NCBI GenBank assembly: GCA_946894095.1
Contig: OX335664.1
Span: forward strand, 11,396,001-11,460,000
From: Incurvaria masculella
Lineage: Eukaryota > Arthropoda > Insecta > Lepidoptera > Incurvariidae
DNA: 64,000 bases
Direction: 5' to 3'
The position numbers were made by a program, and so were the translations under genes. Position 1 is the stretch's first letter; every line of letters begins with the position of its first letter. The notes beneath the pieces were generated by a model. It did not search any database. It saw only the letters and a list, made by a program, of their open reading frames with translations, and was not told the origin of the DNA. Shown here one piece after another: positions 1 to 10,158 of the stretch.

Positions 1-150
1 AATTCTATCCGTGTGGTATAGTATCCCTAATCGTTTAACTGTATTCAATACATTTGGACACTGTTAGAGAGCTGGAATCCCCAATTCTATTTGTGTGATA
101 TAGCATCGCTAATCGTTTAACTGTATTCTATCAAAATTTGTCAAACCAGC
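1..150. repeat. Inner part of left Polinton terminal inverted repeat
   Basis: The first 130 bases are the inverted complement of the region around 30,063-30,126. Two imperfect copies of a unit about 82 bp long are visible, each containing the core AATCGTTTAACTGTATTC (compare positions 1 and 83). The outer tip of the element lies to the left of the window, so neither its end nor its target duplication can be read. The matching right repeat has the same unit structure, which is the basis for calling everything between them one element. Confidence 0.8.
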
Positions 151-260
151 TTTCAGGTGCAAATAACTAACATTCTGGCTCATACCATGCTTCACCATTA
201 TTATAGGTAATTTGTATTGTGTTAAAACACAATGAAACCAATGTATTTTTAAGAAAATAT

Positions 261-770
261 TTAATCAGATTTAGCATTAAAACAGACTAGGTTTTCTTTA
301 CACCATTTTCTTAAACAAATAACATTTTTCAAAGCACAGTTCCTCTTATGAGTAATACAAGTAAAATCTTCTTCATTTGAGCAATACATGTTATATAATT
401 TATTCAAGTTTGGACAATTATACATTTCCAAATTAATTATTTCTTGACCATTATTGAAACTGAAAATGTTTTTAACCCATTCTGCTTTCTCTGCTCCTTT
501 CACGAAAATTTTATGTGGTGGCAAAATAGCCCTTAATTTACTATAAAATACTTGATGATTGATGTATCCATCGCTCCAGTAAATTCCACGATTTTTTTCT
601 AACCAATTCACTTGTTTTCTTTCTTCAGGAGTAAGTTTATAATACGAAAACGGTGGTTCCAAAAGAAACACTTCTGTCGTATTTGCTGTTGCCATGGAAA
701 ATTCCTTTAAAATGAACTGATTATCATTCGTTTTAAATCCTTGCACATCAACGATGATTGGACTATTCAT
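261..770 (-). CDS. Small Polinton protein with degenerate DEDDh-exonuclease look
   Basis: A 169-residue ORF, the last gene on the minus strand before the left terminal repeat. Its ATG overlaps the stop of the major capsid gene in an ATGA arrangement (767-770), so the two are probably read from one transcript. I see three patches that recall DEDDh 3'-5' exonucleases: VDVQGF near residue 7 where the family has D-x-E, a central KGAEKAEW, and a C-terminal H-x4-CALKN where the family has H-x4-D. The acidic catalytic residues are mostly missing, so if the fold is right the protein may bind rather than cut nucleic acid. A Cys/His-rich C-terminus could bind zinc. The function is not known to me; the exonuclease idea is inference. 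Confidence 0.65.
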   Translation of the reverse strand: MNSPIIVDVQGFKTNDNQFILKEFSMATANTTEVFLLEPPFSYYKLTPEERKQVNWLEKNRGIYWSDGYINHQVFYSKLRAILPPHKIFVKGAEKAEWVKNIFSFNNGQEIINLEMYNCPNLNKLYNMYCSNEEDFTCITHKRNCALKNVICLRKWCKENLVCFNAKSD

Positions 771-1636
771 GATATTTTTTTAACAGTATTGCTTAGAGGT
801 TTGTATTCTATCAAAGATTCGTTTAATATAAGGCAGTAGGCTGTCGTGTTTTCAGGTATTTCAGAGAAGCATTCAATCTCTAATCTCACATCAACTGGAC
901 CCGTCTTTATAGATTCGTTTTGCCTTGAGCAATCAATAACTATCAATGGGGATTTGGTCTTGAAATCTTCTAGAGCGAGCAACGGGCCAGCACAACGTCC
1001 ATAATAAGAGTGTTGAAAACGAGAATAAACTTCATATAATATAGAATATTTATCTTCATGAAATTTGATATCTAGTGAATTGTAAGGATAGTAGTTAGAA
1101 TTTAGGTATACTCTAACGTCTCGTAAATTGCAATGATCAAATATGGACATGTCTAGTTTTTTTGCACTTTTACGATTTGTTTGTAATCCTAACACAACAT
1201 ATCGAGGTTTTTCAGTCTGAGAAGATGTTTTTATAGCCCATGTATGCTTAGTAGTTTTTGGAAGAAGTGGATATTCATAAAGGTCCCAGTTTCTGAAAGG
1301 CATTATTATAGAACGATCTTTATCTAAATATCTTAATAAATTCAAGCGTTCTCTGTCTGACACTTTTATGTGCGGGACACGCCATATAATCTTTGAAATT
1401 GTAATATCATTTACGAATTCTCCATCTTTTAATTTTAATGCGTTTAAATTAGTACTACTTCTTAACAATATTAATTCATGCTTACAATTAATAATTATTT
1501 TATTATAATCCTCGGCAAATCCTAGTACTTTATTCAGAGGAATATTCACTTGAAAATTTCCATTGGTATTTGGAAAACCTTCCAAATTCCACCCCCAAAC
1601 TTTAGCCGATTTTGATTCTGAATCATTCATAGATAT
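767..1636 (-). pseudogene. Polinton major capsid protein, C-terminal two thirds (interrupted)
   Basis: About 290 codons that continue the capsid gene whose start lies at 7717. The two parts are separated by a Gypsy retrotransposon flanked by ATAT (1633-1636 and 7312-7315). Counting the target duplication once, the reading frame runs across without a shift, so the gene was intact when the insertion happened. The residues beyond 1636 in the open frame belong to the LTR, not to the capsid gene. The assignment as the hexon-like double jelly-roll major capsid protein rests on its place next to penton and protease genes and on the size of the joined gene (about 425 codons). No single catalytic motif proves it. 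Confidence 0.7.
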
Positions 1637-2159
1637 TGTTACGCGGGTAGGGTGCAGATTAGAGAAGAAAACACCAATACTTAACACTCTTCCTTTATTT
1701 CAAATAATTCACAAGCAAACTCACAAATACAATTTCACACTAGGTTAATCCAAACACTAATTTACAAACTATATCACTCACTTCACTGATTCACTTCAGA
1801 GCTAGTTCACTGCACTTCTATATCGCTTGTTGTCGCTCACTTCGCTTCCAAAAATAGACTGCCGCCCTCAGCGCCTTTTATATCGGTGGAGCTTCTTTCC
1901 AGAACACTCCACCGATTTCTAGGCGCCCATGTAGGGCAGCAGTCGAGAACAATCTCCCTCGAGACATTACTAGAATGTCCGAGATTTGTTTCTGAAGTCA
2001 GCTGGACGAGGCGTCACTTTATATGGGACGACAGTGATGCGATAGCCTGCGCAATGCAATAAGACAAGTAGCGCCATCTACTGAAATTCGAAGGAACCAT
2101 TTGGCGCACTTTGGTAGTGTATCAGCGCTATGTCTTCGCAGCGGGGCGCGCTCGTAACA
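1637..2159 (-). repeat. 3' LTR of Gypsy 1
   Basis: 523-bp repeat running TGTTACG to CGTAACA at its edges. It lacks a 9-bp stretch present in the other copy near 7020. The ORF read-through that begins in this LTR and enters the capsid gene is accidental. Sequence related to its outer part recurs as an old remnant at 49133-49376. Confidence 0.95.
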
Positions 2160-2170
2160 CTGCCTCCTCC

Positions 2171-5100
2171 TTAGTTATGCTCGTCTCGAGCATAATTGTC
2201 TCCGTGGTATCGGGCCAGACGATCTACGTGCACAATCTTTTCCCGACATCTATCATTCCGGCGGATACGATATGTCACGTCATTGATTTTAGTCACCACT
2301 CTATATGGGCCTTCCCATTTTGGTTGCAGTTTGGGACTCTTTCCTTTTTTTCGTAATGGATTATGTAGCCAAACTAAAGATCCTTCTTCAAATACATTTC
2401 CATTAGCTTTGCGGTCGTAACGTGTTTTCATCCGCTCGCTTGCTCGTAGACCAGCCTCTCTGACACGTTTATAAACAGTGTCCATTTTTCCTCGCAGATC
2501 TGACACATACTCTGTTACACAATGGGATGCCTCTGGTGGAATTCCTGTCAGAAGGTCAGCTGGTAGTCTGAGTTCGTGTCCAAAATTTATGTAGGCTGGA
2601 GTTTCATCTACGCTTTCATGCACAGCGGTTCGGTATGACAGCAGAAACAGCGGAATATACTGGTCCCAATCCTTTTGATGGTCTTCTACCAATTTGGCCA
2701 AGTGTCTTTCCAATGTCTGATTAAATCGTTCCACCATGCCATCTGACTGTGGGTGGTATGGGGTTGTCCTGGTCTTATGGATTCCCATTATTCGACATGT
2801 CTCCTGAAACACTCGGGATTCGAAGTTTCTGCCTTGATCAGTGTGTATCTCGAGAGGTACTCCATAGCGACAGAAAACTTCGTGGACCAATTTCTGTGCA
2901 ACCGTGATCGCCTCTTGGTTTGGTATGGCAAATACCTCAGGCCACTTAGTGAAATAATCCATTACAACCATAAAGTAACGGTTGCCGTCATTTGTCGGAG
3001 GAAAAGGGCCAGCCACATCAAGAGCAATTCTCTCCCACGGAGCTCCAACATTGTACAATTTTAAAGTTCCCTTGCTCCGTGTATGAGGCCCTTTAACAGC
3101 GCTACAGATCGTTCATTTACGGCACCAATCTTCTACATCATCGCGACAATTTATCCAGTAGAACCGTTGTCGTATCTTCAGGAGAGTTCTCTTTATTCCC
3201 AAATGTCCACCTGAAGTTCCATCGTGCAGGCATTGAAGAACTTCTTTAATCTTAGATCTGGGGATGACTAATTGCAGAGAAGTATCCTTTCCGTTAGGTG
3301 TTTCCCATTTTCTGTACAATATTCCGTCATGAAGTACCAGGCTCGACCACTGCGCCCAGTAACTTTTAGTCGCTGTGCTCATTGCAGAAATATCTCTCCA
3401 TTCTGGCTTTGTCTCTCCTGCTCTCTTCCAGTGAATAATGGGCATCAGATCATCGTCCCCCTCCTGGGCTAGCTTCATGTTTTCATTGCTCCATTCTTCG
3501 CTGATGTTATCCGTTCGGATGGCCTTTAAATGAACGTTCTCCTTTATCTCCTCCCTGATGCAGTGCTTACACTCTTCTGGGCAGGGTCGACGAGACAAAG
3601 CGTCAGCATTTCCATGGGTTTTACCACTCCGATGCTCTGTATCAAACTGATACTCTTGGAGCTGTTCCAGCCAACGTGCAACCTGCCCTTCTGGATTCTT
3701 AAACTGAAGCAGCCATTTCAAAGCAGCGTGGTCAGTCCTCAAGCGGAATCTTCGGCCGAGAAGATACTTGTTGAAATGCTGCAAAGTCTTCACTACTGCT
3801 AGAAGCTCTCGTCTTGTCACACAATAGTTCCGTTCTGGTTTTGAAAGGGATTTGCTGAAATAACCAATAACGATCTCCTTGTCCCCATGACGTTGTGAGA
3901 GTACACCGCCGATTCCGGTATTACTTGCGTCTGTGTCGACTATGAACTCTTTGTCGGCTTCGGGGTAGCCCAAGATAGGAGTGTTACAGAGATGTTGCTT
4001 AAGTTCTTGAAACGAATTTGCGCAGTCCTCGTCCCAATTAAATTGACGCTTATCTTCTGTAAGTCGATGCAGAGGCTTAGCAATCTCGGAGAAGTTTCGG
4101 ACGAAACGGCGGTAATATGAGCACAGTCCTAAAAAGGCACGAACTTCAGTCTTATCCTTTGGAATTGGCCACTCCTGTACGGCTTCGATCTTCTTTGGGT
4201 CAGTTTGGATGCCATTTCCGGAGATAACGTGACCCAAATAGCTAACCTGACGCTTGAAGAAAGAACACTTCTTGCCACTTAGTTTAAGGTTAGCTTGGCG
4301 AATCTTGCTCAAAACGTTCTCCAAATTCTTGATGTGCTCGTCAAATGTCCGCCCTAATATGATTATATCGTCCAAGTACACCAGACAAGCTTCCCCGATC
4401 AGCCCAAAAAGTACTCGTTCCATAAGCCTCTCGAAGGTTGCGGGAGCATTACAAAGTCCAAACGGCATCACTTTGAATTGCCACAGCCCATGCCCTGTGG
4501 TAAACGCTGTCTTCTCTTTGTCTTTGTTGTCGATTTCCACCTGCCAGTAGCCGCTCTTCAGGTCCAGGGCTGTGAACCACTTCATACCACTCAATGTATC
4601 CAGCGTGTCATCAATTCTAGGAATCGGATAGCTGTCCTTTTTCGTTACATCATTTAAACGACGATAGTCCACACAAAATCTGGTGCTGCCATCTTTCTTC
4701 TTTACCAGAACTACGGGTGAACACCATGGACTTGATGAAGTCTCTATAACATTATTTTTCTGCATGTCTGCTATCATTCTCTGAACTTCTTCTTCTTTAG
4801 CTATGGGAACGCGGCGTGGCCTCTGACGTATTGGAAGATCATCTCCTGTGTCGATGCGGTGCTTAACCATGCTTGTTCTTCCAATGTCTCCGTCGTGCGA
4901 AGAGAAGATGTCTGAATATCGCATAAGTAGATTTGTTGCTTTCTTGAAATCATCAACAGTCAGGTCCCGTCTGCTTTCTTCCAAAAGAGTGGCGACTTTA
5001 GATCTCCCTGTGTCCAATTTATCTGAGGAAATTTCATCACATTTGCGTAGCCAGGAAACTTCTTCTTTGCCACATATTAGCACGCCATTTGCCACATCGA

Positions 5101-5455
5101 TTTTACAGTTGTTAGTTCTCATAAAGTCCAAACCTAGAATGCAATCATCGATGATATCTGCTAAAACGGCGGTATAACGATAAGTCTTACATCCAATTTT
5201 AATCGTAACTTCTATCTCTCCATAAACGGGTATGTGCTGGCCGGTAGCTGTCTGAAGCCTGCAACCATTAAAATACTGGCGACGATTCCATATGACGCGG
5301 CCAAAGGTTTTTGACTTAACGATTGTACGGGATGCTCCAGTATCCAAGGTCAAGTTGCAATATATCCCGTTCACTTGGCCTTCAACGAGCAGGCTGTTTC
5401 CAGTACATGCCTGCGAAATTGTGACTTTTGGGGCTTCTATTTTACCAGCCAGCAT
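2171..5455 (-). pseudogene. pol: Gypsy 1 pol: protease, RT, RNase H, integrase (one nonsense codon)
   Basis: A continuous frame of about 1,095 codons. In order it has an aspartic protease (LDTGAS near the start), reverse transcriptase with YLDDIII, RNase H, the zinc-binding H-H-C-C region, the integrase core (D at LDVAGPF, D at HTDQGRNF, E at MVERFNQT) and a basic C-terminus. A single TGA at 3113-3115 falls at a position where a zinc-finger cysteine is expected, so TGC or TGT to TGA is the likely change; it separates RT/RNase H from integrase. The same frame is separated from gag by a TAA at 5510-5512. Both stops could be mutations or, for gag-pol, read-through. Cytoplasmic replication and nuclear integration are the family roles. 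Confidence 0.93.
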
Positions 5456-5509
5456 CCGCCCCCCGGTTCTGGCCTTTTCATCTTCATTTGCAGCATCAGG
5501 CCTTTCGGT

Positions 5510-6754
5510 TTAATTTTTGGGGCAATCGGGTCGAAGGTGCCCCAGTTCATTACACTTGTAGTACCAGGGAGTAAATTTACGTCTTACAGGTGCTCTGGTT
5601 TCCGACGACACCACTTCTCTTACTCGATGCGCTCGGGGATCTGATCGAACCGCTTCGACCTCCAACGCGTGGGCAAGAGCGTCCTTCACCGTTGTGTGGT
5701 GACTCAATCGTACAGCAGCTCGTACTTCGACGTCCCTGATGCCATCCACGAAAGCCTGCACCAAGTAATCTTCCAACGAAGATTTCGATGATGATTGATG
5801 GGCCTTTCGGACAAGTTTTTCGATTTCCAGTGCCCACTGTTGAAGTCCTTCACTTGCTCGTTGTACTCGATCACGAAGTTGAGCTCGGTAGACGTGTTCC
5901 AAATGCTTGTCGCCAAACCTTGACTCCAGTGCTTCTAAAAGTCCGTCATAGGTGATTTGGGGACCTAAAGCCTCGAGAACATGGAGTGCCTTGTCCCGAA
6001 GTCCTAAGGTCAAAGCAGTTCGTGCTTGGTTCTCATTCCATCCATTTGCAATAACCACTGATTCAAACTGAAGTTTGTAAGCGGCCCAGGATGTCAAACC
6101 ATCGAAAGGAGGAACCTTAAATCTTGCTCCTGCTGTTGCAGATGAAGATACAGTTACTCCACAGGTCTTGATTTTCTCCATTTCTTCGAATATCTTTTAC
6201 TCAAGCCCGTTCAGTCGCTCTTCATGGCGCCCGAGAGTTTGGTCTTGCTCTTCGATCTTAGAGTTGACCTCAACAAGCTTCTCCTTTATTTTGGCATTGG
6301 ATTCCCTAACGGACCGAACCCACATCAGTTCTTGCTGCTGCTCCTCCTGACGGCGAGCTTGTTCCTGCGCCTGCTACTCTTGACGGCGGGCCTGCTCCTC
6401 TTGCCGACGGGCTTGCTCCTCTTGACGGCGGGCCTGTTCTTCTTGACGGCGGGCCTGTTCTTCCTGACGGCGGGCCTGTTCTTGCAACTGCTCTTCTTGA
6501 CGGCGGGCCTGTTCTTCTTGACGGCGGGCCTGTTCTTCCTGACGGCGGGCCTGTTCTTGCATCTGCTCCTCTTGACGGCGGGCCTGTTCTTGCATGAAGG
6601 TCATCAATGCGTTCAAGTCCAAGGCAGGAGTTTGCGTCATTAATTGATGGCTCTCGAATTCTTGAGCAGCTGCATCCTCGGCCGGTGTTGTGTCGGCTGC
6701 CGTCTGGCTCCTGGTCCTCACGCCTTCCTGGTCTTCTCTCGGTGTGATCGGCAT
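5510..6754 (-). pseudogene. gag: Gypsy 1 gag with coiled-coil N-terminus, two nonsense codons
   Basis: The frame runs from an ATG at about 6754. The N-terminal part is a charged coiled coil built from the seven-residue repeat QARRQEE. A TAG at 6374-6376 and a TAA at 6197-6199 interrupt it. From the ATG at 6181 a 223-residue segment is open; it carries a typical retrotransposon capsid domain and one C-terminal zinc knuckle. In that knuckle the first cysteine is replaced (WYYKCNELGHLRPDC), which should weaken RNA binding. Gag normally forms the particle that packages the RNA. Either translation restarts at 6181 or this copy depends on proteins from a relative. Confidence 0.88.
6356..6595 (-). 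repeat. 21-bp minisatellite coding the QARRQEE coiled-coil repeat
   Basis: About ten tandem copies of a 21-bp unit inside gag, each coding seven residues. Because the unit is a multiple of three, gain or loss of copies keeps the frame. Long open frames also appear on the opposite strand and in a second minus-strand frame here; these are by-products of the repeat. Confidence 0.85.
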
Positions 6755-6779
6755 CTCTGATCCCACTTCTGACACCAAT

Positions 6780-7311
6780 TGTTACGCGGGTAGGGTGCAG
6801 ATTAGAGAAGAAAACACCAATACTTAACACTCTTCCTTTATTTCAAATAATTCACAAGCAAACTCACAAATACAATTTCACACTAGGTTAATCCAAACAC
6901 TAATTTACAAACTATATCACTCACTTCACTGATTCACTTCAGAGCTAGTTCACTGCACTTCTATATCGCTTGTTGTCGCTCACTTCGCTTCCAAAAATAG
7001 ACTGCCGCCCTCAGCGCCTTGGGCGCCTTTTATATCGGTGGAGCTTCTTTCCAGAACACTCCACCGATTTCTAGGCGCCCATGTAGGGCAGCAGTCGAGA
7101 ACAATCTCCCTCGAGACATTACTAGAATGTCCGAGATTTGTTTCTGAAGTCAGCTGGACGAGGCGTCACTTTATATGGGACGACAGGGATGCGATAGCCT
7201 GCGCAATGCAATAAGACAAGTAGCGCCATCTACTGAAATTCGAAGGAACCATTTGGCGCACTTTGGTAGTGTATCAGCGCTATGTCTTCGCAGCGGGGCG
7301 CGCTCGTAACA
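6780..7311 (-). repeat. 5' LTR of Gypsy 1
   Basis: 532-bp LTR, almost identical to 1637-2159 apart from a 9-bp insertion and isolated changes such as the base at about 7188. The copy is followed by ATAT, the right half of the target duplication. Confidence 0.95.
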
Positions 7312-7717
7312 ATATATAGGACTTCATAGTCGTGGTGATTCCAGCATTTTTTATTTTATCAATTTCAACCCCATTAAGCTCATATCGAATATCTTGAAAA
7401 AGGAAAAGTATTCCGTTGTTTGTAAAAGTAATATTTGTTACTTTCTCGGCTTTACCATCCACACCAGTTTTAGATACATGAGCGGTTCCTTCGATGTATA
7501 AAGAGCTATCGGAAGGTAAAACATACAAGTCTTGCTGATTTATCGGAATTCGTATTTCATCGTTATTATTAAAACTATTAACATAGGGCTTGTACGAGTG
7601 TACTTCATAACTTTCAATTGAGCTATCCTGGTATGGTAGATCAGATATGTTTAGAACATTCATTTTATAAGTTTGATAAATTGGAGAAATTTGGTTGGGG
7701 AAAAAGTTTCTTCGCAT
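7312..7717 (-). pseudogene. Polinton major capsid protein, N-terminal third (interrupted)
   Basis: Begins at the ATG at 7717 and runs about 135 codons to the Gypsy 1 insertion. The frame then continues at 1636. The segment contains beta-rich sequence such as LYIEGTAHV and GILFLFQDIRYELNGVEI, in keeping with a jelly-roll capsid fold. The last residues of the open frame (RARPAAKT) come from the LTR. The gene lies directly downstream of the penton gene and the small basic ORF, as expected for a capsid gene block. Confidence 0.7.
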
Positions 7718-7762
7718 TTTTTAAGAAAATTCAAAACATTTTTTAATATGGTTTATTTACAT

Positions 7763-8791
7763 TTAACTAAAGTATGTAGGTACCATTTTGTTCGATAACT
7801 TTTTGCCATCTTGTTGTAGGGACATGATCCCATTGCTATAGAAATATTGGGACTTCTGATCAATATACCGCGACAAGTGGTTTTGGCAGTCCTCTCGTGA
7901 TGTTAACCTGACACTGCCTAAACAATTCTGAAGAGACCTAAACAGGTGGAAATCTGAAGGTGCAAGGTCAGGACTATACGGCGGATGCATTAACACCTCC
8001 CAGCCAAACTCTCTTAGTTTTTGCTGAGTGGCTAAAGATGTGTGAGGTCTAGCGTTATCATGATGAAAAACCACACCCCTTCTGTTGATTAATTCCGGCC
8101 GCTTTCTCTCAACTTCTTGCTTTAATCTCATCAGTTGTTCGCAGTAGAGTTCAGAATCGATGGTCCTGCCTGGTGGTAACAGCTCATAATGAATAATGCC
8201 CTTCCAATCCCACCACACACACAGCATCACCTTGTTGCGAGTTAACCCGGGTTTCGCCACAGTCTGTGAAGCTTGACCGGCCTTTGACCACGACCTTTTT
8301 CGCACGTTCTTGTCGTACGTGATCCACTTTTCATCACCAGTTATCAGCTTCTTCAAAAATGGTTCGGTTTCATTACGTCGTAATAAAGAATCACAAATGA
8401 GTACACGGTTCATTAGGTTTCTTTCAGTGAGCTCGTGAGGTACCCAAATATCGAGCTTTTTTGTGTACCCAGTTTTTTTCAAATGCGCCAAAACTATTTT
8501 GTGGTCAATTCCTAGTTCTTCAGCTACGTCGTAACTACTGATATGCCGATCTTGCTCCACTTTTTCAAAAATGGCATCCATTTTATCCGTAATAGGGCGA
8601 CCAGAGCGACGTGCATCTTTGACATCAAAATTTCCGGATTGAAAAAGCTTAAACCAAATTTGTGCTACTCTCACAGACACTGCACTAGGTCCATAAACAT
8701 CGCACATTTTTTTCACGGCTTGCGTTGCATTTTTACCTTTTTTGTATTAAAATTTTAAAATGTATCGAATTTCTTCATTAGATTCACTCAT
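7763..8791 (-). pseudogene. mariner transposase (DD34D), one early nonsense codon
   Basis: The frame open from 8716 gives 317 residues and holds the full catalytic domain: D128 in ITGDEKW, D220 in FHHDNARPH and D255 in YSPDLAPSDFHLF. The 34 residues between the last two define the mariner DD34D class. A helix-turn-helix region precedes it. The proper start is the ATG at 8791; codon 15 is TAA (8747-8749) where a tyrosine codon is likely, so the first helix-turn-helix is cut off in this copy. Translation from the internal ATG would give a protein lacking part of the DNA-binding domain. Otherwise the gene is well preserved. The stop at 7763 lies just outside the inferred element end. Confidence 0.92.
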
Positions 8792-8943
8792 TTTGACAGT
8801 ACGAAAAACAAATGAGAATCACACATTTTCCTAATTTGAATTTGGAATTATGGTCTTTAAAATTTAAACTTTCAATGATACCAAAACCAGCCAGATACAA
8901 ATAGTATAGCCAAAGAGATTTTATTACAAGTTCATACATACTA
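7770..8943 (-). mobile_element. mariner element with TA target duplication
   Basis: Inferred ends are AAGTATGTAGGTACC on the left and, inverted, TAGTATGTATGAACT on the right, flanked by TA at 7768-7769 and 8944-8945. The length of 1,174 bp is normal for a mariner. It sits in the short gap between the small basic ORF and the capsid gene and therefore did little harm to the host Polinton beyond changing the end of the small ORF. The transposase is on the minus strand. The short imperfect terminal repeats make the exact ends uncertain by one or two bases. Confidence 0.8.
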
Positions 8944-9076
8944 TAATGCGAAAAGACTTTTTCCCCGACCTATTATTTTCTTTCGAAAGTTGTGTTATGT
9001 GTCTAGGACGCTGCACGCGTCGAGCCTTTCTGATCTTTTCAGGGGCAAGCTTTTGGTATTTATTAAAATCGATCAT
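8924..9076 (-). CDS. Tiny basic Polinton protein, C-terminus altered by mariner insertion
   Basis: A 50-codon ORF beginning MIDFNKYQKLAPEKIRKARR. Its ATG overlaps the penton stop in an ATGA arrangement (9073-9076), which strongly suggests a real, translationally coupled gene despite its size. It is very basic in its middle (RKARRVQRPRH), as expected of a DNA-condensing or capsid-core peptide; that role is inference. The mariner inserted three codons from the end: removing it and one TA gives a protein of about 46 residues, while the present reading ends in six residues from the transposon terminus. Confidence 0.6.
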   Translation of the reverse strand: MIDFNKYQKLAPEKIRKARRVQRPRHITQLSKENNRSGKKSFRIIVCMNL

Positions 9077-9747
9077 GATGATTTTCTCAAATGAAGTAGT
9101 AAATATATTTCTTCTCCTCGAAAGTTAATTAAATTATCTTGCAAATCTAGTAATCTTATGTTAATAGAGGACACAATTTTTCTATTTACTGGTAAATACA
9201 CAAGATTTTCAGGTTTCTCTATAATTCTATAGCCAGGAGGTACGTTAGGTGAAAATTCGTGTAAAACATGCGTTGGTCTACCGTTGGTAAAAGACCCGTT
9301 TATTATGTCACATTCAACTCTCACGGAGGTCAGTGGTATAATGTTTACGGGTAAATTTGACACGTGCATTATATTAGCCTGATAAATCTTGTTTTCAAAT
9401 CCTAAAATACTAGCGATTGAGTTTGGTTTTTCAAAATGAATGTCTTCAGTGCATGACATAGAACATTTTAAGGTATTATTATTTGCAGACAGAGAAAAAT
9501 TACTAGCAGTAATATTGTGTTTTAAATACTCGCTAATATCCTCCAGTTCATATGATCCCTCAGGAATATCAATTACTTGTTTTGCTCCATAAGAAAAGCT
9601 ATTATTTTTTGAATTAATGTTCGGAACAGAATTAAATGTTGAAAAATTTAAAAGACTACATTCATAGTTGTTTGATAATTGTAGAGGGGGAAAATAATTG
9701 CTTGTTAATTTAGAAGTGTTACCAGAGATCGATAGAATGAAAGACAT
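9073..9747 (-). CDS. Polinton penton (minor capsid) protein
   Basis: A 224-residue intact ORF in the penton position, between protease and major capsid genes. It is rich in Asn, Ser and Thr and in short hydrophobic beta strands, and it contains the pattern IPEGSYELEDISEYL and a block around SIASILGFENKIY. I recognise this layout from Maverick and adintovirus minor capsid proteins, which form a single jelly roll at capsid vertices. It overlaps the next small ORF by four bases (ATGA) and starts 35 bp after the protease stop. No break is visible. Assignment is by pattern and gene order. Confidence 0.72.
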   Translation of the reverse strand: MSFILSISGNTSKLTSNYFPPLQLSNNYECSLLNFSTFNSVPNINSKNNSFSYGAKQVIDIPEGSYELEDISEYLKHNITASNFSLSANNNTLKCSMSCTEDIHFEKPNSIASILGFENKIYQANIMHVSNLPVNIIPLTSVRVECDIINGSFTNGRPTHVLHEFSPNVPPGYRIIEKPENLVYLPVNRKIVSSINIRLLDLQDNLINFRGEEIYLLLHLRKSS

Positions 9748-9781
9748 TTTGCAAATGAACTAATATTTCAATCTCTTACCT

Positions 9782-10158
9782 TTATAAACATTTTTCTCTC
9801 CAAAATTTTTTCAAAAATCTTATACAGTGATGCCCACAATTGAAATCGTAAAACGACTGATATCGTTTGTAGTTATACAATATGTTATCACAGTTAAGGT
9901 AATTAATTAATTCTTTTGGAGGTTTTAGATCTCCAAAACTATCAAAATATTCACAGTGATCGTTTAATTTAGCGTAAGCTACCCAGTGAGTCCCTGAATT
10001 TGTATTGCTATCTAAATTCAAAATACCACATTCAATTATGTGAGCTTTAGAAGGAAGAGTATCCCTCATATACACACCCCTAAAGAATGGAATATTTGCG
10101 GAGTGTTTGGCTATATCTATATTCGTAAGGGCTCGCTGAGGTAGTCGCTTTTCTAGTT
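9782..10158 (-). CDS. Polinton adenain-like cysteine protease
   Basis: A capsid-maturation protease of the adenovirus type. The catalytic residues are visible: His in SGTHWVAY, an acidic residue in EYFDSFG and the nucleophile in FNCGHHCIRF. The frame is open from about 10158, but its first ATG (10075) comes after conserved-looking sequence such as LPQRALTNID, so the ATG-started 97-residue form would lack the N-terminus. Upstream the frame overlaps the end of the PLA2-like gene in the -1 register. There, the heptamer A AAA AAC followed at once by TAG could move ribosomes into the protease frame. A one-base homopolymer loss in a formerly fused gene is the simpler alternative. Confidence 0.85.

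Larger units (their letters stand above)
1637..7311 (-). mobile_element. Ty3/Gypsy LTR retrotransposon 1, inserted in capsid gene
   Basis: A full-length 5,675-bp element in minus orientation with LTRs at both ends (1637-2159 and 6780-7311), a 4-bp ATAT target duplication, a purine tract AGGAGGAGGCAG just before the 3' LTR (2160-2171) and a primer binding site beginning TGGTGTCAGAAGTGG directly after the 5' LTR (about 6764-6778). Gag and pol lie in a single reading frame from about 6754 to 2171, broken by four in-frame stop codons and no frameshift. The LTRs differ by one 9-bp indel and few substitutions, so the insertion is young. Confidence 0.95.

Noticed and set aside
1563..1748. Short plus-strand ORF across the left end of Gypsy 1
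   Set aside because: It spans an insertion junction and has no family features.
6224..6643. 139-codon leucine-rich plus-strand ORF and 174-codon minus-strand ORF
   Set aside because: Shadows of the 21-bp QARRQEE minisatellite in other frames.
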